Shown here: positions 43,001 through 52,868 of the stretch, piece by piece
How the letters are laid out: each line of letters begins with the position of its first letter
How positions within the stretch are numbered: position 1 is the first letter of the stretch
Source of the DNA: Puccinellia tenuiflora
Lineage: Eukaryota; Streptophyta; Magnoliopsida; Poales; Poaceae
DNA length: 64,000 nt
Reading direction: 5' to 3'
Assembly (NCBI GenBank): GCA_012064385.1
Contig: QRDG01000140.1
Coordinates: 2,013,172-2,077,171, forward strand
Notes under the pieces: model-generated
What the model was told of the DNA's origin: nothing
Database searches by the model: none
What the model saw: only the letters and a program-made list of their open reading frames with translations
Position numbers and translations under genes: made by a program

Positions 43001-43850
43001 GGAAGCAAGGGTGGCGTCGATCCGGAATTTTGGGGAGGAATGGAGAGGCAGGGCGTCGTGGAGCAGGTGGGCGACGACGGGCGGCTCCTTAGTCGTCCGG
43101 GGGCCACGGGACGGTGCGGCATGGGCGCGGGGAGGTGGCGGCATGGCGCCAGTGGCCATGGTCGCCACTGTGACGACCATTTTCTGAAAACCCCCTCCCT
43201 CAATTTTCTGTAAATTGCAAACAGGTCCAGCAGCAGGCTTTGACGATTTAAAAGAGACATTTAAATATTTTTATAAAATCTACAAAAATCTATAAAGCCT
43301 TCACTTGACAGGTAGAAGCTTCACAAAAAGTTTGACTTCAAAATAAAATTTTTAAATTCAGATTTATTCATATTGTTGCAATATGGTCATTTTTGATAAA
43401 TTGCAAAATGTATTTATTTGGAGTGATTAAGCAACTTAATAAATTATGAAAATATTTATGGAGGCTCATAATATATCAATGAAGCTACCCATAATTTTAT
43501 TTTGAAATTTTGGAAAGTTTTGGCTTGGTTTCAAAATAGGATTTGAATTGAACCAAATTTGGATTCTCAATTTCATTTCTTATTTGGCAATATTTAGATT
43601 TTGAGAATTGGTTATAAAATGTAAACTTGGAACTTCCTAAACAATTTGGAAGTCCAAGAATAATTTGATTGCTAAGTTAAGCAATTGTATTTGGTGTGGA
43701 AGCTTGGGAAGGTTTTGCTTCCCCATCTTAGTTGCTTTCATAAGTGGATAGTTAGAAATAGCAATATCATATGGATGCCATGATGCAAACAAGAATGCAA
43801 AAAGTGGAAAAATTCTTCGAATGTTTCATTACAAAGCTGGGGCTGTTACA
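40002..43850 (-). mobile_element. Solo LTR of Tekay-type family in ATHILA ORF-1
   Basis: 3849 bp, opening and closing like the LTRs at 20647 and 30356 (TGTAGCGCCCCGACCCC ... GGGGCTGTTACA on the plus strand), flanked by identical CTACT (39997-40001 and 43851-43855). There is no internal domain, so unequal recombination between the two LTRs has removed it. It is clearly more diverged from the full element's LTRs than those are from each other. Confidence 0.92.
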
Positions 43851-43855
43851 CTACT

Positions 43856-44194
43856 GCCATGCTTCCTCCTAGAGAGGATGATCTAGAGTTGGATTTTATT
43901 AGGCTTAATCTTGCTGCAATGAAAACTCACCACTTTGTCACTTATGATTCCACTATGGAGAATTTGCAGTACAAGTTATTATTTTGTTTTGATCTGGATA
44001 ACCCTCGCTTTGTGAGATTACCTGCTCCTGCTTTGTTTGACACTATTGCTAGGGACGGATATTCATTTCCCGAGGAGGTGTTGGATGAGTACCTCGCATC
44101 ATTAGTCCCTGAGGAGGAGCCGGAGGAGGAGCCACAGGATATGCAGTGGCAGCCACAAACCGGCGCTAACTGGGGCGTGCCACCACCATGGTAG
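43856..44194 (+). pseudogene. ATHILA ORF-1-type gene, 3' part
   Basis: Continues the frame of 39255-40001 once the solo LTR and one CTACT are disregarded. It reads LEDFIRLNLAAM-like and LFCFDLDNPRFVRLP, ends in a Glu/Pro-rich tail (EEEPEEEPQ) and stops at 44194. No further in-frame stop, so before the solo LTR this gene of about 360 codons was open. Confidence 0.75.
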
Positions 44195-46228
44195 ATGAGC
44201 CCCACTTAGGCCAAAAGCCTAAGCTTGGGGGAGTACGTATCTCTCACCGGCACCTTTTTTTTTGCTATGTTCACTTAAATGCTTTATGTCGGTGTGTTCA
44301 TCATTCCTTTGTGTATCCGTTAGTGTGTTCCTTTTGGTTTCTTTTCGCTCTTTTCAATTTGCTCAGTCGCCTTAGTTTTTCTTTTTGTTTATTAATCAAA
44401 AACCGAAAAAGATTTCCTCTTTGTTTGCCTCTTCTTTCTCATAATCAAAAAGACCAAAAATATTTTCTTTTATTTCTTGTTAGTTTGTTTTCCACTTCAT
44501 TTTTAGTCGCTTCTTTCCAAATTGAAAACAGATAAAAGATTTCTCTTCTAGTTCTGCGCTATTCCTTTCACTATTCGAAAAACACAATTTTTTTTCTTGT
44601 CTTCTTCGTTTTGTAGTTGTTTCAGAGTTCAACCAGTGTTTGTGACGACACTTGCACATTTTTATTATTTCCATATCTTTCGGTTGTGCAAGCGTCTATG
44701 TAATAATGATGATATTTGGCGACGCGGATTTGATGAGGAAATTCGGTATGAACTCTATTTGTTTTCATTTTTTTACAGATGCTTATCCTCATGCTCATGT
44801 TTTAGTTTGCTATGGTAGAATGTTGCGTAGATGATATTACTTAGTTTCTATGGATTCCCATGCTTAGCCTCAACTTGTTAAGAGTGGATAATTTGTCATG
44901 TAGACGTGAGCATGTTTTGCATTGTTTATAATATGGTATGGTGAAGTGAGATCCTCCTCCAAAAGATTTATTTGGATTGACTTGGCACATGTTCACACAT
45001 GTAAAAGACTAAAAATAAAGTCTGTTAAATCCTTGACGGTTTATTGTGCTTAGAATTGTAGTATCACTCTTATGCTTTATTCATTGATTGATTTTGTGGC
45101 AAAGCATGATTATGACAGTAGTGCTCTTGATCGGTCGCTCCCGAGTCTTTTGCTAGCCTCCATTTGCACTGGGTGTAATTGTCCATCCGTGCATCCATTT
45201 TCCTTAAGCCAAATTATTCCATTTGAGTCCACTATATCTTCCTACATATGGTATTTCACCGCCATTCCAAGTAAATTTGTCATGTGCTACCTTTAAATCA
45301 TTCATGCTTATTTTTATGTCTCTGTTTTTACCTCATGAGGAAGCAGTAGAGGGCTAGATATAACTTGTGACAAGAAAGGTCATTTCCCCCTTTTCTCACC
45401 CGGTGTTGATGGATTGCGTCTTCACATGAATCAACCCGAGAGCAGCTTAAGCAAAATATAAATATAACTCACCATTCTCCTCCGCGCAATGCAAAATCTA
45501 AGAAATCAGCTCAAACATTGGACAGTGGTGAAACCAAGGATAAAGAGGAGCGTACTCGCTCCTCTAAAGAACCAGCTGCTCTCACAGGTCTAAAAGCCTT
45601 GCTTGTTATGATGGACTAGATAGCCTCTCTGTTGTGAAATCGTTGACGAAAGCATGCATCTTTCAAAACTGTTTTACCTCTGCTTATAAAAAGAAAAAGC
45701 TCTAGCAAATGATTAATCCCTGCTTCCCTCTGCGAAGGGCCTTTCTTTTATATATTAATGTTGAGTCATCACCCTTCTTTGAGCACCATCTTATAGAGCA
45801 TTGCTGTCATTCTGAGTATAACGTGCTTTGTCCCAAAGTTTTAATGATTGGAGCATGTTTGAGATACTTCTCAATTCTGATAACTTTAAATCTAGTCACC
45901 GTTTAATGTCTCAAGAGGTGCCCGACATTTATGTTTTGCCCCATAAAAGGGGCAAACGAGAGATCACTTTACCATGCCTAGTTATATGCATTGCATCGGT
46001 GCTATTTGTTTGCATGTTTAAATTATTACTTGTTAGCATATTGGGAGTTTTGCATAAGTCTCCATGATTGCTTTAGTTCTATTGTTTTTGTAACTTCTCT
46101 CTTGTGCTTATTAAAATACTGATCATGGTTTAAACTTCTATGCTCTAAATGAAGCAAATGTGTTTGTCAAAGTTTCTTTTATCGCATCCAGTTTGTCAAC
46201 TGAATTGCTTGAGGACAAGCAATAAGCT
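44195..46228 (+). other. Long 3' non-coding region of Athila element
   Basis: About 2 kb, T-rich on the plus strand, only short ORFs without motifs. It starts with a copy of the polypurine-tract sequence (44221-44233) and ends at the functional tract. A Lys/Thr/Ser-rich coding-like remnant may lie at 45440-45600 but has several stops. Confidence 0.6.
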
Positions 46229-46241
46229 AAGCTTGGGGGAG
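46229..46241 (+). other. Polypurine tract of Athila element
   Basis: AAGCTTGGGGGAG, one base before the TG of the 3' LTR. The same 13-mer also occurs at 20632-20644 and 44221-44233. Confidence 0.85.
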
Positions 46242-46242
46242 C

Positions 46243-47643
46243 TGATACGTCGCAAACGTATCTACTTTTCCAAACACTTTGCTATTGTTCTGCCTCTGAT
46301 TATTAATGAATTTGTTTGGAACCAACCCAAACTGACGCTGCTTTCAGCAGAATTGCATTTGGTGTCTTTCTTTTGTGCAGGGTTCAGAAGTTCGCGGAAA
46401 ATTCCAGAAAAATTATAAAAAGGATTTTTGAAGAAGAATAAGCCTCGGAAGCGGAAGACCCCAAAGGGGGGCCACCCTAGGAGCAGGGGAGGGCCCCACC
46501 CGTGGGTGGCCCCTAGGCCGCGGCAGGGGGGCGCCCCTGCCCCTGGGACCTCCTCTAGCGATCCCCCTTCGCTTATAAGCTCCCTCTCGACATAAAACGA
46601 CGAGCCCCCGAACACTTTTTTCCAGAAACCTTACGGAGCTCCGCCGCCATCACGAACCCTAAATTCGGGGTCCAGGATCGCTGTTCCGGCACCCTGCCGG
46701 AGTGGAGATCGCCGCCATCGTCACCGCCAACGCCTCTCCATCAACCGTCCATGTCGTCCACCTCCATGTGTGAGTAGTTCCCTGCTGTAGGCAAGGGGAT
46801 GGAAGGGATTGAATAAGATTGCTCATGTAATTCGATGCCAAATTGTTAGGGCACGATGCCTAGTATCCTCTATTTGTGTTAATCATCGTTGGTGCAACTA
46901 GTTATGCTTAATGCTTGTCCCTTTGGGCCCGGGTGCCATGTTTTCAGATCTGAACACTTATGTTTGCATGAGTATAATTGTTGTTTGGATCCTATCTACT
47001 AGTTGTATGCACTTGTAGTCAACCGGAACCGGAGACCCCGAGTGACAGAAATGGGGACATCGATGGGAATGGTTGGCAACTTGAGGGTTACATGTATTCA
47101 TTGTGTGTTAATGCTTTGATCCGGTGTTCTATTAAAAGGAACACCTTAATTGCCATTTGTTCCTTAATTGGCCTGGCTGAAACCGGATGGCAGGACAAAA
47201 GATGCTGTGCAAGTTCTTATTGTAAGCACGTACGGCGAAATTAGGAATACATGCCTATGACTGTTTGATACTTGGATGCTATTTATATATTTATTTTCTT
47301 CGTGCTTAGTTATGTTCATTTCATGAGCTATCTTATTGATGCAACGCCCGTCTATCTGTTCCTATGCCTACGGTGTTTTAATCCCGCTGTTCACAATCAT
47401 TACTTTTACCGTCATCATTGCTGTCTTTATTTTATTACCGCTGTTACTATTCTACTGCTGCCATCAAATCACTGTTACTACTGATAAATTGCTTCGAGAG
47501 AAATCCGTTTTAGGTGTGGTTGAATTGACAACTCAACTGGTAAGGCTTATAAATATTCTTTGGCTCCCCTTGTGTCGAATCAATAAATTAGGGTCAAACT
47601 ACCCGCGAAGACTGTTGCGATCCCCTACACTTGTGGGTCATCA
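46243..47643 (+). repeat. 3' LTR of Athila-type element (1401 bp)
   Basis: Same TG...CA ends as the 5' LTR; a 16-17 base insertion near 46480-46500 (CCCCACCCGTGGG region) explains most of the length difference. ATATT follows at 47644-47648. Confidence 0.92.
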
Positions 47644-47648
47644 ATATT

Positions 47649-47796
47649 CTTCTTCCACACTTTCAAATGATTTGTGGTTTGAAACAAAATCAAATAACAA
47701 CACCCAACTTACGTATGGTCAATGATTCTTTTCTTATGAAAATAAATTATAACATAAATCTGATATTTGCGCCAATTGGTGCAACGGGTCATCTAC
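47649..47796 (+). mobile_element. Right flank of Athila insertion, ending in a Helitron-like 3' terminus
   Basis: Last 70 bases are related to 16261-16332, including the near-palindrome TGCGCCAATTGGTGCA and GGGTCATCTA. The final tetranucleotide is CTAC rather than CTAG, followed by T. This would be a second copy of the same Helitron family, split by the Athila element. Confidence 0.45.
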
Positions 47797-47810
47797 TCTT
47801 CTCTATCTCT

Positions 47811-48032
47811 TCTCTACTACCTAAAAAGAACTATTCATTCTATCGTACGTCGTCTCTGCGTTTCGCTTCATCTCTTCGTCGCGCTCCGCCCATCCTTCGT
47901 CACACGCGCCCAATATCCGCCCGCAAACCTCGTCATACGTCGCTCTCCCCACTTCCCGCACCGGCACCAGGATTGCTTCGCCCCCAAACACCATCACCAC
48001 GCCACGCCACCCCTCTCTTCTTGCTGTGCCGT
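47811..48032 (+). mobile_element. Helitron-like 5' end, cut by a Gypsy LTR
   Basis: TCTCTACTACCTAAAAAG closely matches the 5' end of the Helitron at 38329 (minus strand). CT-rich, leader-like sequence follows, and the Gypsy LTR interrupts it at 48033. The base before it is T, not the expected A, so the exact start is uncertain. Confidence 0.45.
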
Positions 48033-48575
48033 TGTCGCAACAGTGGAACATGGGGTTCCCCTGATGCGGTCAAAGTGGGTCCACCGCCTGTGGGCCCACC
48101 AAGAAGGCAAGCAAGGCCAAGGTTCAAGACTGGCAGATGCCCCCCCATCTGCCCCACGGCGACAAGACAAGCACGGCATCGACAACCACGGCGTAGGACC
48201 AGGGGACCCCCGGGGCCCCATTCAACCCGACAGACGTCACGGAGGTCCCGGGGACCCCGATGCCCGATAGGAATCTAGGCTCACCCCCGAGAACCAACCT
48301 CTGGACACGCGAAGAAGACATGCTTGCCAGCCCCGGCAGGAAGTTCCTAGAAGACTTGGGCGCCAAGAAGATGGAGGCGCCGCGGGGGGACAAGGACGGA
48401 AAAGGTGTCAGCCTCTGTCCGCCCGCCCTAGAAAAGGTGGGCGGCCGCACCTAACCCCCTCAAAAGAATACTTGGACGAGAAGAAGCCACGTCACCCCCA
48501 AAGAAGAACCTGGAGGCGTTTTTCCTGCCAAAACCCCTCCGCCCCCCAATGGTGCACTTGTGGGATCCCTTAGCC

Positions 48576-48584
48576 TATAAAAAG
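48576..48584 (+). promoter_or_regulatory. LTR TATA box
   Basis: TATAAAAAG in the middle of the 48033-48987 LTR; probable core promoter. Confidence 0.5.
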
Positions 48585-48994
48585 AGGACCAAGGCACATG
48601 AGGGGGGATGGATTCCCAGAGAGTCGGAGGCTAGGCTTGGTAGCGCACAAGACAAAGGGTAGCATAGGCGAGAGGTGATCTCCTCCGGGTCAGGATCTGC
48701 TCGCCTTCAACCTCTAGCTGACACCTCCCGGGTTTGCACCCGCAACCACTTCTGTAAGGCTACACCATGATATACCACTCAATCCAGACATGCAGGAGTA
48801 GGGCTGTTAGCCTCCGGGCGGCCTGAACCTGGGTAAACTCCTTGTGTCTCTGCGGTGCGTGCTTGTACATAGATCTCGGGCTTAGATGAAGTCCCCCCGG
48901 CGGAAGACGTTTCTCAGCCTCCATCGCGCCCCATATCGAACCTAAAAAGGGGGTATCCTTTACTCTCGGTGTCCGTGATCCAAGACATGAAATC

Positions 48995-49013
48995 TGGCGT
49001 GCCAGGTAGGGGG
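48995..49013 (+). other. Primer-binding site, Tat/Retand type
   Basis: TGGCGTGCCAGGTAGGGGG, one base different from 61838-61856. Confidence 0.75.
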
Positions 49014-49238
49014 CGCAAGCACCGGATCCGTCTTCATCGACTTCGAGATCCTCGTCGAGATCTACCGCAGGCTCTGCACCAACCTCGCCACCGCATATTT
49101 CGGCAAGATCTACGTCAATTGCATCACCAAGTTCAACGTCGAGCTCATCGGTCGTGGCAAGGTCTGCCCCGAGCTCTTCTCCTGCTCCGTCGAGGCTGGG
49201 TGAACGAGCGCGTCTTCGGCAAGCGAAGACCATGTCAG

Positions 49239-50990
49239 TGTTGGGAATATGCCCTAGAGGCAATAATAAAATGGTTTATTAGCATATTCACTTATGATAA
49301 TAGTTTATTCTCCATGCTATAATTGTATTAACCGGAAACATAATACATGTGTGGAATATAAACAACCAGTTGTCCCTAGTAAGCCTCTACCAGACTGGTT
49401 CGTTAGTCAAGAGATGGTTAGAGTTTCCTAACCATGGACTTGTTATAGTCACTTGATAACGGAGTCATATCATTAGGAGTAATGATGTGATGGACAAGAC
49501 CCAATAATAAAGAGTTGCAATTGATCATGTCATACAGTTTTATTGCCAACGCTTTTAGTATGTCAAGTATAGTTTTCTTAGACCATGAGATTATGTACTC
49601 CCGTTTACTGGAGGAATGATTTGTGGACATCAAACGTCACTTCGTAACTGGGTGATTATAAAGGTGGCTTTCAGGTATCTCCGATGGTATTTGTTGGGTG
49701 ACATGAATCAAGAGTGGGATTTGTCCTTCCTTATGACGGAAAAGATATCTTTGGGCCCTCTCGGTAATATAGCATTAGAAAGGTTGCAACCATGTGATTC
49801 AGTGTTAATCACGGAGATTCTATATTATGGACGAGTAAAGAGAACTTGCCAGGTAACGAGATGAAACTAGATATGGAGATATCGACGATCGAATCTCGGG
49901 AAAGTTAAATATCGGTGAGAGAAAGGGAATCATATATGAGATTAAGAATCTCCGGCATCGTGGTTCAATCGATAAGGAACTTCGTTGAATATGTAGGAGT
50001 TAATATGGGCATCTCGGTCCCTCTATTGATTATTGATCTGATCATGTCTACATGTTCTCGAACCCGTAGGGTCACACACTTAAAGCTCCGATGTAGCTAG
50101 GGTTAGCAATGAGATAATTGATGGTATGAATGAATATTGATCCGGAGTCTCGGATGGGATCCTAGACGTCACGAGGAGATCCGGAAGAGTCCGGAGAATA
50201 AGATTCATATAAGGAAAGTGGTTTCCGGAGGTGTTGGAAAGGTTCCGGAATATTTCGGCAGGGTACCGGAATTTTCTAGAAGTTTCTAGAAGGGTCTAGA
50301 AGTGGGGCCCACCTGGGTGTGGACCCACATGAGCCAAAGTGGTGGTGCAGCAGCCCATTAGGGCTGGCCGCACCAGGCCACTAGGCAGCCGGCCAGGCCT
50401 AGGAAGGCCCAAGCCGAATCCCTAAGGGATTCAACTTGGGGGGCAAGGCAACCAAACCCTAGCCGCCACCTATTTAAAGGAGGGAAGAGAGGGGGTGTGG
50501 CACACCTTAGGACCAAGCCCTAGCCGCACCCCTCCACGTCTTGCCGTGCTATCCCCTAGCCCTAGGGGCTAGTGCGCCACCTCCTCCTCCTCTTGCTTGG
50601 CTTGGCGAAGCCCTGCTCGTGGAGATCTCCACCATCAACACCACCACAACCGTTGTGCTGCTGAGATCTATCTAACCACTCCCTCCTTGCTTGTGGGATC
50701 AAGAAGGCGGAGTCTACATCAAGCCATACATGTGGATACCGCGAAGGTGCTGCTCTTGCGGCGTTTCATCAGATTGGATCGCGTGGATAATACATCTCCA
50801 CGCGACTAGATGGGTCTAGTTGCGGGGATCGACTAGCCAACCCCTACACTGACAAAATGCGTTTGTTCGATCTTCAAGGGTAAGAGATTGGATCTCCACT
50901 TTGCTACCTTCGTCTAATAGATCTATATCACGGGGTTTCTTTCACTTGTTACGTAGGAAATTTTTTGTTTTCTATGCAACGACCCCTTCA
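49239..50990 (+). repeat. 5' LTR of Copia element (1752 bp)
   Basis: TGTTGG...CTTCA, with a TATTTAAAG box at 50471 and the primer site right behind it. Length fits the Angela/BARE/WIS group. Confidence 0.9.
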
Positions 50991-50991
50991 G

Positions 50992-51003
50992 TGGTATCAG
51001 AGC
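50992..51003 (+). other. Primer-binding site, initiator-Met tRNA type
   Basis: TGGTATCAGAGC, one base after the LTR. Confidence 0.9.
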
Positions 51004-52241
51004 CTAGATCTATTCGTAGATGTTGGTGAGATTAGAACAGAAGGAGTTGTGGGAATTGATGTTTTTGTTGCTACCTTCTCGCGTGTATTTCGTATCTTAT
51101 TGGATGGTTGGATTGAAGTGGCCCGGACCAACTTTACTCGTCCACACACGAGAGACCGGTTCCACGATTGACATGCAATTTTTATTGCATAAGTGGCTGG
51201 CGGGTGTCTGTTTCTCTAGCTATGGTGAGATTCGATCTGCAATGGAAGGCCTTTAAAAAGGATGAGTAAATAAAGCAACTTCTATATCACCGTTGTGGTT
51301 TTTGCGTAGATTAGAACGGTTCTATCTCGTTGACCCAAGCCACGTAAAAAAATTGAATAAACAAAGTAGAGGATGTCTAACTTGTTTTTGCAGGGTTTGT
51401 GATGTGGTATGGCCAATGTGTGATTTGTGATAATGTACGCAATGATCATGTTTGTAATCTTTCACGACTTGCATGTCGATGAGTACGGCAACCGGCAGGA
51501 GCCATATGGCTGGCTATTATTTTATGTGACCTGCGTGTCATTAAATCACCATGTAATTGCTTTACTTTATCGCTAAGGGTAGCAATAGTTGTAGTTGCAA
51601 TATTTGGTGATGGCAACCATGGAGGAGGCACCACAATGTCGGTGATGATGGAGATCATGCCGGTGCTTTGGAGATGGAGATCAAAGGCACAAGAAGAAAA
51701 GGCCATATCATATCACATTTTAAATTGCACGTGATGTTAATCCTTTTATGCACCTTATTGTTTGCTTTGATGTGATCGCGACGGTAGCGTGATAAGGTGA
51801 TCTCTCACGTTAATATCAAGAAGTGTTCTCCCCTAGTATGCACCATTGCAAAAGTTCGTCGTTTTGAAGCACCACGTGATGATCGGGTGTGATAGACTAT
51901 ACATTCGCATACAACGGGTGTAAGCCAGATTTACACACGCGAAAATACTACGGTTTACTTGACGAGCCTAGCTTGTACAGACATGGCCTCGGAACACAAG
52001 AAACGAAAGGTTAAACACGAGTCATATGAATGATATGATCAACACTGAGTTGTTCACCATTGAAGCTACATCATCTCACGTGATGATCGGTTATGGTGTA
52101 GTGGATTTGGATCGTGTGTCACTAAAACAACCAGAGAGATGTTGAGTTTAGTGGGAGTTCATGTAGTAATTTTGATTAAGATGAACTAAAATTATCATAA
52201 ACAAAAGTCCTAAGATGTCTTTGCAAAAATCCTTGTAGATC
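51004..52241 (+). other. Copia leader, non-coding
   Basis: 1.2 kb between primer site and gag with only short ORFs. Long leaders are usual in the BARE/Angela group. Confidence 0.65.
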
Positions 52242-52868
52242 ATGGCCGACTATGGTCGTCTTTTCATGGCCGAGGAGCTGCGTCTAGATGGGTCAAACTT
52301 TATCGAGTGGTACCTGCTTTTGTGTGAAGTCCTACACGCCAATGACTTGCTTGACGTGCTAGAAGAACCAATAGGAGATAAACCCAACATTTCTTTAAAT
52401 GAGGAAGAGCACATAGAATGGCTTCGCCAAGAAACCAATTACTTACAAGTTGAGTGGTTGATGTGCACCTGCATGAATTCTGACCTGAGTAGTCAATTTG
52501 AAGACTTGCGTGCCAATGAGATTGTTGATGAGCTGAAAAATAGGTTCATAGCACAAGTCAGAATTGTGAGGTTCGAGAATCTGAATGAGTTTCTTTCACT
52601 CAAGATGGAAGAAAACACTTGTTTGGAACAACACCTGAGGAATATGCATGAGATTCATCACTGTCTAGTGCTTGTTTGGGACTACTTGATGACGGATGAA
52701 TTCGCGATAGATGGGGTGCTGCGCTCGCTTCCCCCCAGCTTCAAGAATTACGTCAGGGACTATGTAATGGGAAGGGATTCGATCATTTTCTGTGAGTTTG
52801 TGTCTCGGCTTCGTCATGTCAAAGTGGAACCTATAGCAGGAGAAGTTGTCAATGCAGAAGGTATATAG
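52242..52868 (+). CDS. gag: Copia gag-like protein (208 codons)
   Basis: An uninterrupted frame starts MADYGRLFMAEELRLDGSNF and then has FIEWYLLLCEVLHANDLLDVL, matching the Copia gag pattern (L-x-G-x-N-(F/Y)-x-x-W) seen in plant UBN2/retrotran_gag domains. LNEFLSLKMEENTCLEQHL and LPPSFKNYV are also typical of the middle and end of that domain. It ends at 52868 without a zinc knuckle, so it is shorter than a full Copia gag-pol (about 1300 codons) and lacks the nucleic-acid-binding knob. The frame is intact despite 3-4% LTR divergence, which may mean selection or chance. Confidence 0.8.
   Translation: MADYGRLFMAEELRLDGSNFIEWYLLLCEVLHANDLLDVLEEPIGDKPNISLNEEEHIEWLRQETNYLQVEWLMCTCMNSDLSSQFEDLRANEIVDELKNRFIAQVRIVRFENLNEFLSLKMEENTCLEQHLRNMHEIHHCLVLVWDYLMTDEFAIDGVLRSLPPSFKNYVRDYVMGRDSIIFCEFVSRLRHVKVEPIAGEVVNAEGI

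Larger units (their letters stand above)
18314..47643 (+). mobile_element. Athila-type Gypsy element split by three insertions, no RT/integrase
   Basis: LTRs at 18314-19698 and 46243-47643, opening TGATACGTCGCAAACG and closing GGGTCATCA, flanked by identical ATATT (18309-18313 and 47644-47648). The primer site is of the tRNA-Asp type used by Athila elements. In order it holds gag, protease, a short GC-rich spacer and an ATHILA ORF-1-type gene. Without the three insertions it is about 9.4 kb. The LTRs differ at roughly 48 of 1385 aligned bases by eye (about 3.5%), which makes it older than the Tekay-type element inside it. LTR ends resemble the Triticeae Sabrina/WHAM group, but I do not assign a family. 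Confidence 0.9.
48033..49238 (+). mobile_element. Tat/Retand-type Gypsy fragment: LTR plus primer site
   Basis: An LTR-like unit starting TGTCGCAACAGTGGAAC (48033), with a TATA box at 48576 and CCAAGACA near 48987, is followed at 48995 by TGGCGTGCCAGGTAGGGGG, the primer site seen in Tat/Retand-type grass elements. Its start resembles that of the LTR at 60789. Only about 225 bases of internal sequence remain before the Copia element at 49239; the rest is not found in the window. Confidence 0.75.

Noticed and set aside
39255..44194. ATHILA ORF-1-type gene as a true envelope protein
   Set aside because: No signal peptide, transmembrane segment or fusion-like motif is visible; only the position resembles env.
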